From positions 98,989-162,988 of the forward strand of contig JAIBAN010000004.1 of NCBI GenBank assembly GCA_019695185.1: a stretch of 64,000 bases of DNA. The letters are read 5' to 3'. Source of the DNA: Blastocatellia bacterium. GTDB lineage: Bacteria > Acidobacteriota > Blastocatellia > Chloracidobacteriales > Chloracidobacteriaceae. Position numbers and translations under genes: made by a program. Of the stretch, positions 46,027 through 54,483 are shown one piece after another; position 1 is the first letter of the stretch; the number at the start of each line of letters is the position of its first letter. The notes beneath the pieces were generated by a model. That model made no database searches. It was not told the DNA's origin and worked only from the letters and a program-made list of their open reading frames with translations.

Positions 46027-46179
46027 GGGCAAGCCCAGGACTGAGGACTGAGGACTGAGGACTGAGTTTCTCTCACTTGCCGAAATTTCAATTATTGTCC
46101 AACAACCTGTAACATCTTGCCCCACTCAATGTCTGGCTTGGTTTCAACTCAGTCCTCAGTCCTCAGTCCTCAGTCCTGG
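46011..46179. repeat. Paired GGACTGA array in the convergent gap; contains both stop codons
   Basis: Six GGACTGA-type units at 46011-46066 face four and a half TCAGTCC units at 46147-46179, with about 80 bases between. The flavoprotein (plus) and the macro-like gene (minus) both end inside their arm. The proteins therefore finish in matching repeat-coded tails, RTEG and RTED. Confidence 0.93.
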
Positions 46180-46798
46180 ACTTGGCCTTCAGCCCTAAAT
46201 CTCCCCCGACCCCAATCAGGTTTTGCCGGTCCTGAGCAAAGGGCCAGCTAAGAAGGGTGGGTGGATGCAGAAAATTGTAGTAAGCCAGAGCCATTTGCCG
46301 GGCGGCTTCAGCCGGCGGAACGCAACCAGTGGCGGTTCCAAGGCCCGGACAGGCAACCGAGCCGATTTTTTGTTGGGATGTTCGGTTATGTTTGTCAATT
46401 GCCAGCAACATGGCCCACATGGCCGTGTAAACATGGTCGGTCAGGGCAATAGGCATAGGCAAACGCATGGTTGGCGTATGGGCGAGAAACGGATGACGTG
46501 GATGTCCGGTTTCAATAATGACAGAAGTCCCGACCGGCTGTTCGCCCCGAAATTCAGTCAGGATATGCTGTTGAACCCGGTCCAGTAAGGCAACTCCAAA
46601 GAAGCCGATGATCGCCAAATCAACTCCGCCATCCATGAGGCCAAAGGAATTGGCCGCACTGACCATGCAGTCGAATTCGGGCAGGTCTTCAAAACCGCTA
46701 TTGACGATTTTGACTCGTGGCATCCGTTTGAAGTGTTTTTTCCAGGCTGTACAGACGGCTGGATTGGGATCCACCAGGATAAGGTGAAAGTCTTTCAT
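46163..46798 (-). CDS. Macro-domain-like protein (ADP-ribose-binding type)
   Basis: A 211-residue protein resembling macro-domain proteins, which bind or hydrolyse ADP-ribose derivatives. Segments that fit are FDCMVSAANSFGLMDGGVDLAI (the N-x-x-G-x-x-x-GG loop), GTSVIIETGHPR and SVACPGLGTATGCVPPAEAARQMALAY (second phosphate-binding loop). The N-terminus HLILVDPNPAVCTAWKKHF is a short alpha/beta strand. Some members are annotated as phage tail proteins, but no phage gene is near. The last codons and stop come from the GGACTGA array. Activity is unproven. Confidence 0.7.
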   Translation of the reverse strand: MKDFHLILVDPNPAVCTAWKKHFKRMPRVKIVNSGFEDLPEFDCMVSAANSFGLMDGGVDLAIIGFFGVALLDRVQQHILTEFRGEQPVGTSVIIETGHPRHPFLAHTPTMRLPMPIALTDHVYTAMWAMLLAIDKHNRTSQQKIGSVACPGLGTATGCVPPAEAARQMALAYYNFLHPPTLLSWPFAQDRQNLIGVGGDLGLKAKSRTED

Positions 46799-46842
46799 AG
46801 CAATTGGTTGGATGAACGACTCAGATCGCAGGGGAAGACCGG

Positions 46843-48909
46843 TCAGCCTTTGGAAGGCGACTTGCCATCCAGGACCTGGCGGATTTTTTGAGTCAGGCTC
46901 AAGGGGGTAAAAGGTTTCTGAATGAAAGCGACTTGGGCCTCCAGCAGGCCGTGACGAATCACGGTGTCATCCGTATAGCCGCTCATAAACAGCACTTTCA
47001 GATGGGGAAACTGCATTTTGAGCTGTTTGGCCACCTGCGGACCGTTGAGGTGTGGCATGACAATATCGGTGAGAACCAAGTCAATCGGCTCTGCCTGGGC
47101 ATTCGCAATCCGGAAGGCTTCCTGCCCATCCTGTGCGGCTAGAACCTTGTAGCCGTACAATTCCAGACTGGTCAGGACCAACTGCCGCACACCTTCATCA
47201 TCTTCAATCAAAAGTATGGTTTCGCTTCCCAGCCCTTCTTCTTCGTTTGTCTCTGGAATGGGCAGGCCTGCCTGCGCTGCCATGGCCGGAAAATAAATTT
47301 TGAAGGTGGTTCCCTGGCCGGGCTCGCTATAAACGTGAATCGTGCCTTCACTCTGTTTGACAATTCCAAACACCATGGCCAAGCCCAGTCCCGTGCCTTT
47401 GCCAACCTCTTTGGTTGTGAAGAAAGGTTCAAAAATATGAGCCAGGATTTCCGGCGGCATTCCGCAACCGGTATCCGTTATGGCCAGCATCACATAAAGC
47501 CCGGCCTTGCAGTCCAGGTGGGAGGAGGTAGCGTCCTCCTGAAACAGGATGTTGGCTGTTTCAATGGAGAGCTTCCCGCCGTAAGGCATGGCGTCACGGG
47601 CATTGACTGCCAGATTGATGAGAATCTGGTCGAGTTGGGTCGGATCCACTTTGACCGGTTTCAGATTCGGGTCCAGCACGGTCGAAATCTGAATGTCTTC
47701 GCCAATCAGACGGACAAGCATTTTGGCTGTATTGGCAATAATGGAGTTTAAGTCGAGAACCCTGGGTTGCAGCATGGTCTGCCGACTGAACCCCAGTAAT
47801 TGTCTGGTTAAGGCTGCCGCCCGGTCACCTGCTTCACGGATGGCCTGGACTGATTTGCGGATGGAAGGGCTTATTTCCGGCAAATTCACGACCTGTTCAC
47901 TGTGACTGATAATGACCGTCAACAGGTTATTGAAATCATGGGCCACACCACCGGCCAAGCGACCAATAGCCTCCAGTTTTTGAGACTGGCGTAATTGTTC
48001 CTCCAGCTTTTTACGTTCCGTAACATCACTCTGGACCCCGACGAAATATTTGAGGGTGCCCTGTTCGTCCGTCACCGGGTTGACCGAAAGGGCATTCCAA
48101 AAGGGGGTTCCATCCTGGCGATAGTTAAGAATTTCCACGGTACAGGCCCGGCTGGCGGCAATTGCGGCCCGGAGTCGGGCCACCGCTTCCAGGTCGGTGT
48201 TGGGGCCTTGCAGGAAGCGGCAGTTATGTCCCAGCGCCACCTCCAGCGGATAGCCGGTCATTTGTTCAAACCCGTCGTTGGCATAAACAATGGGATTGTC
48301 GGGTTGGGTCGGGTCGGTAATGATGATTCCCTGCGAAGCCGCTTGAATAGCCTGGTCACGCAACCGCAGTGCTTTTTCTGTGCGCTTGTGCTCAACAATT
48401 TCTTCTTGCAGCTCACGATTGGCCTGTTCCAACTGAAATACCTTTTTTTCCAGTTTGCGGACCAGAATCTCATTGTATTCCTTGAGGAGGGTGATGTCTT
48501 CCGGCTGAGACTGGCTGGTCGCAGGCAGTTCCCCGCAGCCTGCTTTATCCAACTTTTCCTGGATGATTGCCAGCAACGGTTCGGGTTCGCATGGTTTGAT
48601 GACAAAGGCATCAGCCCCCAAGGCGAGGGCCAGGCGCTGGTCTTTGGGGTCGGTAAAGGTCGCAGTATAGACGATGAACGGAATGGTTTTCAGAACTTCA
48701 TCTGCTTTCCAGTGCTGCAGGAGTGAATATCCATCAAGCACTGGCATAAGCAGGTCGGAGATAATCAAATCGGGTGCCCATTGCCGCGCTTTGGTGAGCG
48801 CATCCATTCCCTGCGGTGCCTCAGCTACCGTGAATCCGGAACCTTCTAGCAAGGCACGGAGCAGGTACCGGTTTTCCAGGTTGTCGTCAACAATCAAAAT
48901 GTGTTTCAT
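46843..48909 (-). CDS. Hybrid histidine kinase REC-LOV-HisKA-HATPase-REC (putative blue-light receptor)
   Basis: A 688-residue soluble hybrid kinase. Residues 1-120 form a receiver (LIVDDN, phosphoacceptor D52 in LIISDLLMP). A coiled coil (about 135-190) leads to a PAS domain at 190-300 with a full LOV signature: GHNCRFLQGPNTD with the photoactive cysteine at 230, FMN-contact asparagines in NYRQDGTPFWN (262 and 272) and glutamine 293 in FVGVQSDVT. The kinase core has H324 in GGVAHDFNN, N-box NLAVNARDAM, and TGLGLAMV. A second receiver (LLIEDDEG, LTDIVMPHLNG) ends the protein. ATG 48909 has AGGA nine bases upstream and overlaps the preceding receiver gene by 23 bases. Ligand and output are inferred from motifs only. 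Confidence 0.9.
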   Translation of the reverse strand: MKHILIVDDNLENRYLLRALLEGSGFTVAEAPQGMDALTKARQWAPDLIISDLLMPVLDGYSLLQHWKADEVLKTIPFIVYTATFTDPKDQRLALALGADAFVIKPCEPEPLLAIIQEKLDKAGCGELPATSQSQPEDITLLKEYNEILVRKLEKKVFQLEQANRELQEEIVEHKRTEKALRLRDQAIQAASQGIIITDPTQPDNPIVYANDGFEQMTGYPLEVALGHNCRFLQGPNTDLEAVARLRAAIAASRACTVEILNYRQDGTPFWNALSVNPVTDEQGTLKYFVGVQSDVTERKKLEEQLRQSQKLEAIGRLAGGVAHDFNNLLTVIISHSEQVVNLPEISPSIRKSVQAIREAGDRAAALTRQLLGFSRQTMLQPRVLDLNSIIANTAKMLVRLIGEDIQISTVLDPNLKPVKVDPTQLDQILINLAVNARDAMPYGGKLSIETANILFQEDATSSHLDCKAGLYVMLAITDTGCGMPPEILAHIFEPFFTTKEVGKGTGLGLAMVFGIVKQSEGTIHVYSEPGQGTTFKIYFPAMAAQAGLPIPETNEEEGLGSETILLIEDDEGVRQLVLTSLELYGYKVLAAQDGQEAFRIANAQAEPIDLVLTDIVMPHLNGPQVAKQLKMQFPHLKVLFMSGYTDDTVIRHGLLEAQVAFIQKPFTPLSLTQKIRQVLDGKSPSKG

Positions 48910-49294
48910 GCGGTGCATCCTGATAGGGAGATCGAACAAATCGTCCAATCTCGGCTACGAACGACTCCGGGTTAATTGGTTTTTCGATATACCCTTCGGC
49001 TCCGGCAGCCAGGCACCTTTCCCGGTCACCCACCATGGCATAGGACGTGACGGCCACAATTGGAATGGAACACAACTGTGGGCTGGCTTTCAGCCGGCGG
49101 GCAACGGTGTGTCCGTCCATGCCCGGTAACTGGATGTCAAGGAGGATCAAATCAGGATGAATCCGGGCGGCCATTTCCAGCCCTTGCAAACCCGTTTCGG
49201 CTTGGAAGACTTCATGGCCGGCCTGTTCCAGAAGAAACGTGACGAGATAACGGTTTTGTGGGTTATCCTCAATCAGTAGTATTTTTATTTTCAT
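48887..49294 (-). CDS. Single-domain response regulator (DivK/CheY-like)
   Basis: A 135-residue stand-alone receiver with no output domain. It has KILLIEDNPQNRYLVTFLLEQAGHEVFQA, the phosphoacceptor in LILLDIQLPGMDGHTVARRLK, VAVTSYAM and the lysine in YIEKPINP. It overlaps the upstream kinase by four bases (ATGA) and the downstream hybrid kinase by 23 bases, so all three are translated from one message. It probably relays phosphate between the two kinases or to a distant target. Confidence 0.93.
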   Translation of the reverse strand: MKIKILLIEDNPQNRYLVTFLLEQAGHEVFQAETGLQGLEMAARIHPDLILLDIQLPGMDGHTVARRLKASPQLCSIPIVAVTSYAMVGDRERCLAAGAEGYIEKPINPESFVAEIGRFVRSPYQDAPHETHFDC

Positions 49295-52116
49295 GATTTG
49301 GTTAATCCTTGCAATGGAAGAGTTACGCTAAAAGTGCTGCCTTTCCCCCATTCGCTTTCAACTGTGATTTCGCCTCCCAGAAGTTCAGTCAGGCGACGGC
49401 AGATCGCCAACCCCAACCCAGTTCCTTCATGATTTCTCGCCAGCCCCGTGTCAACCTGCGAGAAAGGTTGGAACAAGGTTGGCAGATGTTCAGGCTGAAT
49501 GCCAGGGCCAGTGTCGGCAACCCGCAGTCGGATGGCCAACTGCCTCCCGGTTGTTTCGGTCCGCTGGTCATCGGTCATCAATTCTGCGGTCAGGGTGACG
49601 GTTCCCTGTTCGGTAAATTTGACGGCATTGCTTAACAAATTGAGCAGAATCTGTTCAAAGCGGCGCTGGTCGCTGATGGTTTCGCCCAGGTCGGGAGCGA
49701 GGTGAGTATGGAGGTCAAGGTGTTTCGCTGCGGCCTGGGGAGCAATCAAGGCCAACACCTTGGAGATGGACTGCCGCAGGTCAAACCGTTCATGGGCGAC
49801 CTCAAGCTGACCGGCTTCAATCTTGGAAATGTCGAGCACGTCGTTGACCAGGGCCAACAGATGACGGGCACTGGTCCGGACCATGGAAAGCTGTTTGTTT
49901 TGCTCCGGGTTCAGCGGCCCGGCCAGCCCTTGCAGAATGATACTGGTGAATCCAATGATCGAATTGAGCGGTGTGCGCAGTTCGTGGGACATGGTTGCCA
50001 GAAAAGCCGATTTGATCCGATCTGCTGCCTCCGCGTGAAGTCGTTTTTCCCGCTCGGCCTCAATCCGCATTCGGTCTGTCATGTCGGTCCCAATGCTCAA
50101 AAATTCGACCGCTTCACCCTGGGCATCCCGCACAATGCGGTTGGTCCAGGCAACCCAGACTCGCTCACCGGTGCGGCGGATGTTTTCGTTGACATTTTGT
50201 TCAAACGCCTCGGGTTTGGTCCGAATTAGTTCCATCAGGTGACTCAGGTCACGGCCACTGCTTTCCTGAGGTGGAACAATGGTTTCCAGGATGTGGCGAC
50301 CCAGGATTTCCTCAGCCGCATAGCCAAAAAACCGCTGTCCGAACTCATTGAGAAATGTGATACGCCCATCTGCGTCCCAACGCAGAATGATGCTGTTGGC
50401 GGATTCCACCAGTTGCCGGTATTTTTGCTCGCTCTCCAGTAACCGGTTCTCGGCCTGCCGCCGGTCGGAAATGTCAATTCCGACTCCCACCAGACAGGGC
50501 TTTTCACCAAACTGAACCCTTCGGCCCGTGAAAAAATAGGGAGTGGCTGTACCATCTTTGGCCACAAACAAGGCTTCGACCGCAGACTCACCCTGGGCAA
50601 AAACTTCCGCAATCCGTTGTTCCACCAGTGATTTTTCCAGATCGGAAAAGAAGTCAAGCGGGTGCATCTGGGAAATTTCCGAGCTGCTGTAACCGGAAAC
50701 GGTTTCAAAATTTCGATTCCAGCGCAGAAAGTGCCCGGTGACATCATAAAAATAGACAACGCCGGGCATGCTTTCGATCATGGTATCGGAAAACAGTTTT
50801 TCATTGCGGACCCTCAGTTCCGCAGTGCGTCGATCTTCTTCCCGTGCCATATTGTCGAGGGCAAAGGAGAGATCGCCGGCAGCCTCCTCAAGCAGTGCAA
50901 TTTCCCTGTCATGAAAAAAATCCCGCCGGTCGGCATAGACGTTGAGGGTTCCGGATACGGTTCCACCCAAGCGGATGGGAAAGGCTGCTGAAGCCTGGAA
51001 TCCCTGTTGTTGCAGTTTTTCCCTCCAGGGCAAGGAAGTGGGATGGTTGAGCAGGTCATTGTGGACACAAGTCCGTCCGGTGCGAAATGCCGTGCCGGAA
51101 ACCCCCCGGCCTTCGGGCACTGTATCCGTGACAGCAACTTTAATGCCTTGCGTATAGTTGTCAGTGTCTCCCCAGACAGCAACTGGCAAGAGTTGTTCGG
51201 TTTCCGGTCGGTACCAGCCAATCCAGGCCATGCGAAAACCGCCATCTTCGACCAGTGTCTGACAGATTTTACTAAACAGTTTGTCGCGGTCGGTGATCCA
51301 GACAATCGCCTGATTGATCTGGCTCAAGGCCGCGAGGAGCCGGGAAAGTCGTTTCAGTTCCTGCTCACGTTGTTTTTGGAGGGTAATGTCACGAGCGATC
51401 TGCGATGCGCCGACAATCCGTCCATGAGCGTCCCTGACAGGTGAGATCGTGGCTGAGATATCAATCAAGCGTCCGTCTTTGGTTTGGCGGACGGTTTCGA
51501 GGGCCTCCACCCGTTCTCCCCGCCGCAACCGCTCCACAATCTGGGGTTCTTCATCTTTGCGCCCCTCTGGGATCAGTCGCAGGATGGAGGTGCCGATCAT
51601 TTCAGCCGCCTGATAGCCAAACATCATTTCCGCCCCGGTGTTCCAACTGGTGATGATGCTTTCCAGGTTCTTACTGATAATAGCATCGCGGGAAGACTCA
51701 ACAATGGCAGCCAGATGCTCTCGATAGGATTCGGCGCGCTGCTGGTCGGAAAGGTCGCGGATAATTCCCAGCAGGGTGCCATCGGGCATGGTGGTGGCAA
51801 TCACATCTGCTGGAAAAACCGAACCATCCCGGCGGCGAAACTGCCATTCCCGGTGATGAGTCGTTTGATTCCGGATTTCATCCAGGGCACTGGTGATACG
51901 AGGGACTTCAGGAAGTGAAACAATATCGGAAGCGTGCAGGCCGACCAATTCCTCCCGGCGATAGCCGAGCATTTGGCAGATGGCCGGATTGGCATCAAGG
52001 TAACAACTTTGACTGTCAGCCAGGAGGATGCCGACCTGGGCATGGGCAAAAAGTGTGCGATAACGGGCCTCGCACGCCTCCAATGCGGCTGTGATCGATT
52101 CGGGGGAATGAGCCAT
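49291..52116 (-). CDS. Multi-PAS/GAF sensor histidine kinase
   Basis: A 941-residue soluble sensor kinase without membrane helices. Domain order by eye is PAS (about 13-130), PAS (135-250), GAF (270-430, with WITDRDKLFSKICQTL and GGTVSGTLNVYADRRDFF), PAS (445-560), PAS (565-690), HisKA with H711 in TMSHELRTPLNS, and HATPase with NLLSNAVKFT, VADTGPGI and GTGLGLAICRRLTELLGG. None of these PAS domains has the LOV NCRFLQ motif, so ligands are unknown. It overlaps the following receiver gene by four bases. Upstream, 108 bases separate it from the NtrC-type regulator on the same strand. Confidence 0.93.
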   Translation of the reverse strand: MAHSPESITAALEACEARYRTLFAHAQVGILLADSQSCYLDANPAICQMLGYRREELVGLHASDIVSLPEVPRITSALDEIRNQTTHHREWQFRRRDGSVFPADVIATTMPDGTLLGIIRDLSDQQRAESYREHLAAIVESSRDAIISKNLESIITSWNTGAEMMFGYQAAEMIGTSILRLIPEGRKDEEPQIVERLRRGERVEALETVRQTKDGRLIDISATISPVRDAHGRIVGASQIARDITLQKQREQELKRLSRLLAALSQINQAIVWITDRDKLFSKICQTLVEDGGFRMAWIGWYRPETEQLLPVAVWGDTDNYTQGIKVAVTDTVPEGRGVSGTAFRTGRTCVHNDLLNHPTSLPWREKLQQQGFQASAAFPIRLGGTVSGTLNVYADRRDFFHDREIALLEEAAGDLSFALDNMAREEDRRTAELRVRNEKLFSDTMIESMPGVVYFYDVTGHFLRWNRNFETVSGYSSSEISQMHPLDFFSDLEKSLVEQRIAEVFAQGESAVEALFVAKDGTATPYFFTGRRVQFGEKPCLVGVGIDISDRRQAENRLLESEQKYRQLVESANSIILRWDADGRITFLNEFGQRFFGYAAEEILGRHILETIVPPQESSGRDLSHLMELIRTKPEAFEQNVNENIRRTGERVWVAWTNRIVRDAQGEAVEFLSIGTDMTDRMRIEAEREKRLHAEAADRIKSAFLATMSHELRTPLNSIIGFTSIILQGLAGPLNPEQNKQLSMVRTSARHLLALVNDVLDISKIEAGQLEVAHERFDLRQSISKVLALIAPQAAAKHLDLHTHLAPDLGETISDQRRFEQILLNLLSNAVKFTEQGTVTLTAELMTDDQRTETTGRQLAIRLRVADTGPGIQPEHLPTLFQPFSQVDTGLARNHEGTGLGLAICRRLTELLGGEITVESEWGKGSTFSVTLPLQGLTKS

Positions 52117-52224
52117 AAGGTCCTCGGTCCAGGGTTGGATGAACCCTGCCTTGCGGTTGAGGGGGACGCCTGCCAGTCAACCACCGGGAATGAGACTCTC
52201 GCCCTCAATCCTGTGCTTCAGCGG

Positions 52225-53634
52225 TTACAGCTTGATATTATAGGTTTTGATCTTGCTGTTGAGGGTGGTGGCATTCAGTCCCAGCAATTTGGCGGCGCGG
52301 CTTTGGTGGCCGCCCGTCAACTCCATTGCCCTTCGAATGAGGCCGACTTCAAAACGAGCCACTTCATCGTAAAAGGAAATACCATGACCGGCATCAATTG
52401 CAAACGGTGTTTCCGGGGCATCCTTGCCGAAGTTTCCGCTTTTGCGTTCCGGATGCAGGATTTCGTCCCGTAAATACTCCAGTTCCAGTTCTCCCGTGCG
52501 GGCAATCACCACCGCCCGTTCAATCGTGTTGGAAAGCTCCCGAATGTTGCCTGGCCAGGAATAGGCTTCAAGGAGTTCCAGAATTTCCGGGCGAATGTCT
52601 TCCGCCATGTGCCGGTTGTTTTCCTCGTTGAATTTGCGGATGAAATGTTTGGCCAGCGGCAGAATGTCTTCGCGGCGGTCACGCAGGGGCGGCATGGTGA
52701 TGGTGATGACATTCAGGCGAAAGAACAGGTCCTCCCGAAAACGGCCTTCGGTGACAGCATGCTTCAAGTCCACGTTGGTGGCCGCAATAATACGGACATC
52801 CACCTTGCGGGCGGTCGTATCGCCCAAGGGGGTGAACTCACGTTCCTGAATCACCCGCAACAGTTTGCTTTGGGTTTCCAGGGGGATGTTGCCGATTTCA
52901 TCCAGGAAAATGCTGCCGCCGTCGGCGACTTCAAAGAGTCCTTTTTTAGCTGCCACGGCACCGGTAAAGGCTCCCCGCGTATGCCCGAACAGTTCGCTTT
53001 CAAGCAGTTCCGAGGGGATATTGTCCGAATTGACTGTCACAAACTGCCCTGATTCGGCACGCGGGCTGGAAAAATGAATGGCTCTGGCCACCAGTTCCTT
53101 GCCGGTACCCGATTCGCCCTGAATCAAAACCGTCGCCCGCGCGGGAGCCACTTGCTCCACCAGCGAAAGGATTTCCATCATGCGGGGGCTGCGGGCGACA
53201 ATTTCCTGTCGTTGGCTGGTGCGTTTGAGTGTTCGTTTGAGTTCCCGGTGCTCCTCGTCTTTTCTCCGGCGGCGCAGTCCGGATTCAACCGTGCGCAGAA
53301 TCTGGGCATTTTCAAAGGGTTTCCGGATACAATTGAAGGCTCCCAATTGCCACGCCGTGACGGCGGTTTCAAAGGTGGCATACGCGGTAATCATAATGAC
53401 GACGGCTTCGGAGTCATGTTTGAGCAGGGCCTCAAGGGTTTTCAATCCGCCCATGCCGGGCATGGAAACATCCAGCAAAACCACGTCATAAGCCCGTTGC
53501 TGATAGGTTTCCAACCCTTCCTCACCGGTTTTAGCCAAGTCCACGCGGTAGCCTCCACCGGAAAGCAGTGTTTCCAGGACATCCCGCATAATTTCTTCAT
53601 CGTCAACAACTAAAATATTTCCTTTACGTGCCAT
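52225..53634 (-). CDS. NtrC-family sigma-54-dependent response regulator (first)
   Basis: A 469-residue regulator. The receiver (residues 1-120) has VVDDEE and D55 in LLDVSMPG. The AAA+ domain has GESGTGKELVARAIH, GHTRGAFTGAVAAKKGLFE with an intact GAFTGA loop that contacts sigma-54, and DEIGNIPLETQSKLLRVIQE. It also carries the arginine-finger segment and SWPGNIRELSN. A Fis-type helix-turn-helix ends the protein (GGHQSRAAKLLGLNATTLNSKIKTY). It is the first gene of the four-gene signalling cluster on the minus strand and likely receives phosphate from the neighbouring kinase. Confidence 0.95.
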   Translation of the reverse strand: MARKGNILVVDDEEIMRDVLETLLSGGGYRVDLAKTGEEGLETYQQRAYDVVLLDVSMPGMGGLKTLEALLKHDSEAVVIMITAYATFETAVTAWQLGAFNCIRKPFENAQILRTVESGLRRRRKDEEHRELKRTLKRTSQRQEIVARSPRMMEILSLVEQVAPARATVLIQGESGTGKELVARAIHFSSPRAESGQFVTVNSDNIPSELLESELFGHTRGAFTGAVAAKKGLFEVADGGSIFLDEIGNIPLETQSKLLRVIQEREFTPLGDTTARKVDVRIIAATNVDLKHAVTEGRFREDLFFRLNVITITMPPLRDRREDILPLAKHFIRKFNEENNRHMAEDIRPEILELLEAYSWPGNIRELSNTIERAVVIARTGELELEYLRDEILHPERKSGNFGKDAPETPFAIDAGHGISFYDEVARFEVGLIRRAMELTGGHQSRAAKLLGLNATTLNSKIKTYNIKL

Positions 53635-53642
53635 ATCAGCTC

Positions 53643-53788
53643 ATTTGCGATTTGCGATTTGCGATTTTACCGGTCCTTCCAAAGACTTGGTTTTTTCTGA
53701 CATCCAGCCGCCAGATTCAACCAAGAAAAGCGAATCCACCATCAGTCAGGGACAGCATGGCAAATCGCAAATGGTAAATCGCAGATGG
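53643..53788. repeat. Paired heptamer array ATTTGCG and complement
   Basis: Three to four copies of ATTTGCG at 53643-53667 face GGCAAATCGCAAATGGTAAATCGCAGATGG at 53758-53788, the same unit as at 23.4 kb. Between the acpH-like gene and the NtrC gene, both minus. Here the gap precedes the downstream stop and follows the upstream start. Confidence 0.88.
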
Positions 53789-53793
53789 ATTCA

Positions 53794-54375
53794 TTACCGG
53801 GAAAGGGTTTTGACATGTTCAACCAACTGGGGAAAAAAAGTCCGAAAATCGCGCTCCAGATGCGCGTATTCCGACTTTACCTCTTCGGCTGCGTTGAACA
53901 AAGTGTTTTCCCGCTTCAAACGGAGCGAGATGCGATTGAGGGCACGGTTGAGGGCGGCAAACTCGCGGTATGAAGTGAGCCAGTCGTCCTGCACAAGTGA
54001 TGGCAGAATGGATTGCAATCGAGGGGGCAGAATCTGCCGGTTATCCAATAAAACGGTATAAATACGGGCGGAAAACTCCGGTAAAGGGGTGCTGGTGTAA
54101 TCATCCCAATGGCGGGCCAGAAAATGGTCATAGGCCATGTCAATGATGATTCCAGCATAACGCCGCCGGGTTGGGCTGATTCGGTTTTTACTCAGACGGA
54201 CAATTTCGTGTGAATCGGTAAAGCCGTCAACGCTACGGTGGCGTTCGATGCCGCGCTGAATTTCCGGCGCATAGGTTGTTCCATCAAGCGACCCTTTGAC
54301 AAAGTCACCCAGCAGGTTTCCCAACAGGGATTCGGGTGTGTTGTCGGCAAGGTACAGATGGGCCAGATAATTCAT
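53794..54375 (-). CDS. acpH: ACP phosphodiesterase-like protein (DUF479/AcpH family)
   Basis: A 193-residue protein of the AcpH family, which removes the phosphopantetheine arm from acyl carrier protein. It begins MNYLAHLYLADNTPESLLGNLLGDFVKGSL and continues with GIERHRSVDGFTDSHE, the family's HD-like metal residues, and IDMAYDHFLARHWDDYT. ATG 54375 is chosen since upstream codons to 54414 run into the inverted repeat. It is transcribed after the NatAB-type exporter across a 33-bp hairpin. Function is by family and unproven for distant homologues. Confidence 0.85.
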   Translation of the reverse strand: MNYLAHLYLADNTPESLLGNLLGDFVKGSLDGTTYAPEIQRGIERHRSVDGFTDSHEIVRLSKNRISPTRRRYAGIIIDMAYDHFLARHWDDYTSTPLPEFSARIYTVLLDNRQILPPRLQSILPSLVQDDWLTSYREFAALNRALNRISLRLKRENTLFNAAEEVKSEYAHLERDFRTFFPQLVEHVKTLSR

Positions 54376-54393
54376 GGGGCAAATTTTCAGGTT

Positions 54394-54474
54394 TTTTATC
54401 CACAAAGGACACAAAGCAACACGAAGAGAGAAAAGACTTGCCTTCGTGTTGCTTTGTGTCCTTTGTGGATAAAA
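54394..54474. repeat. Perfect 33-bp inverted repeat (ATCCACAAAGGACACAAAG type)
   Basis: Arms 54394-54426 and 54442-54474 are exact reverse complements of 33 bases around a 15-base loop. The arm reads TTTTATCCACAAAGGACACA then AAGCAACACGAAG. There is no T-run on either side, so it does not look like a classical terminator. It fills the gap between the natB-type stop (54484) and the acpH start (54375). Confidence 0.95.
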
Positions 54475-54483
54475 GGCAAAACG

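Noticed and set aside
46163..46798. Prophage remnant, because some homologues are called phage tail proteins
   Set aside because: The macro-domain loops explain the sequence and no other phage gene is near.
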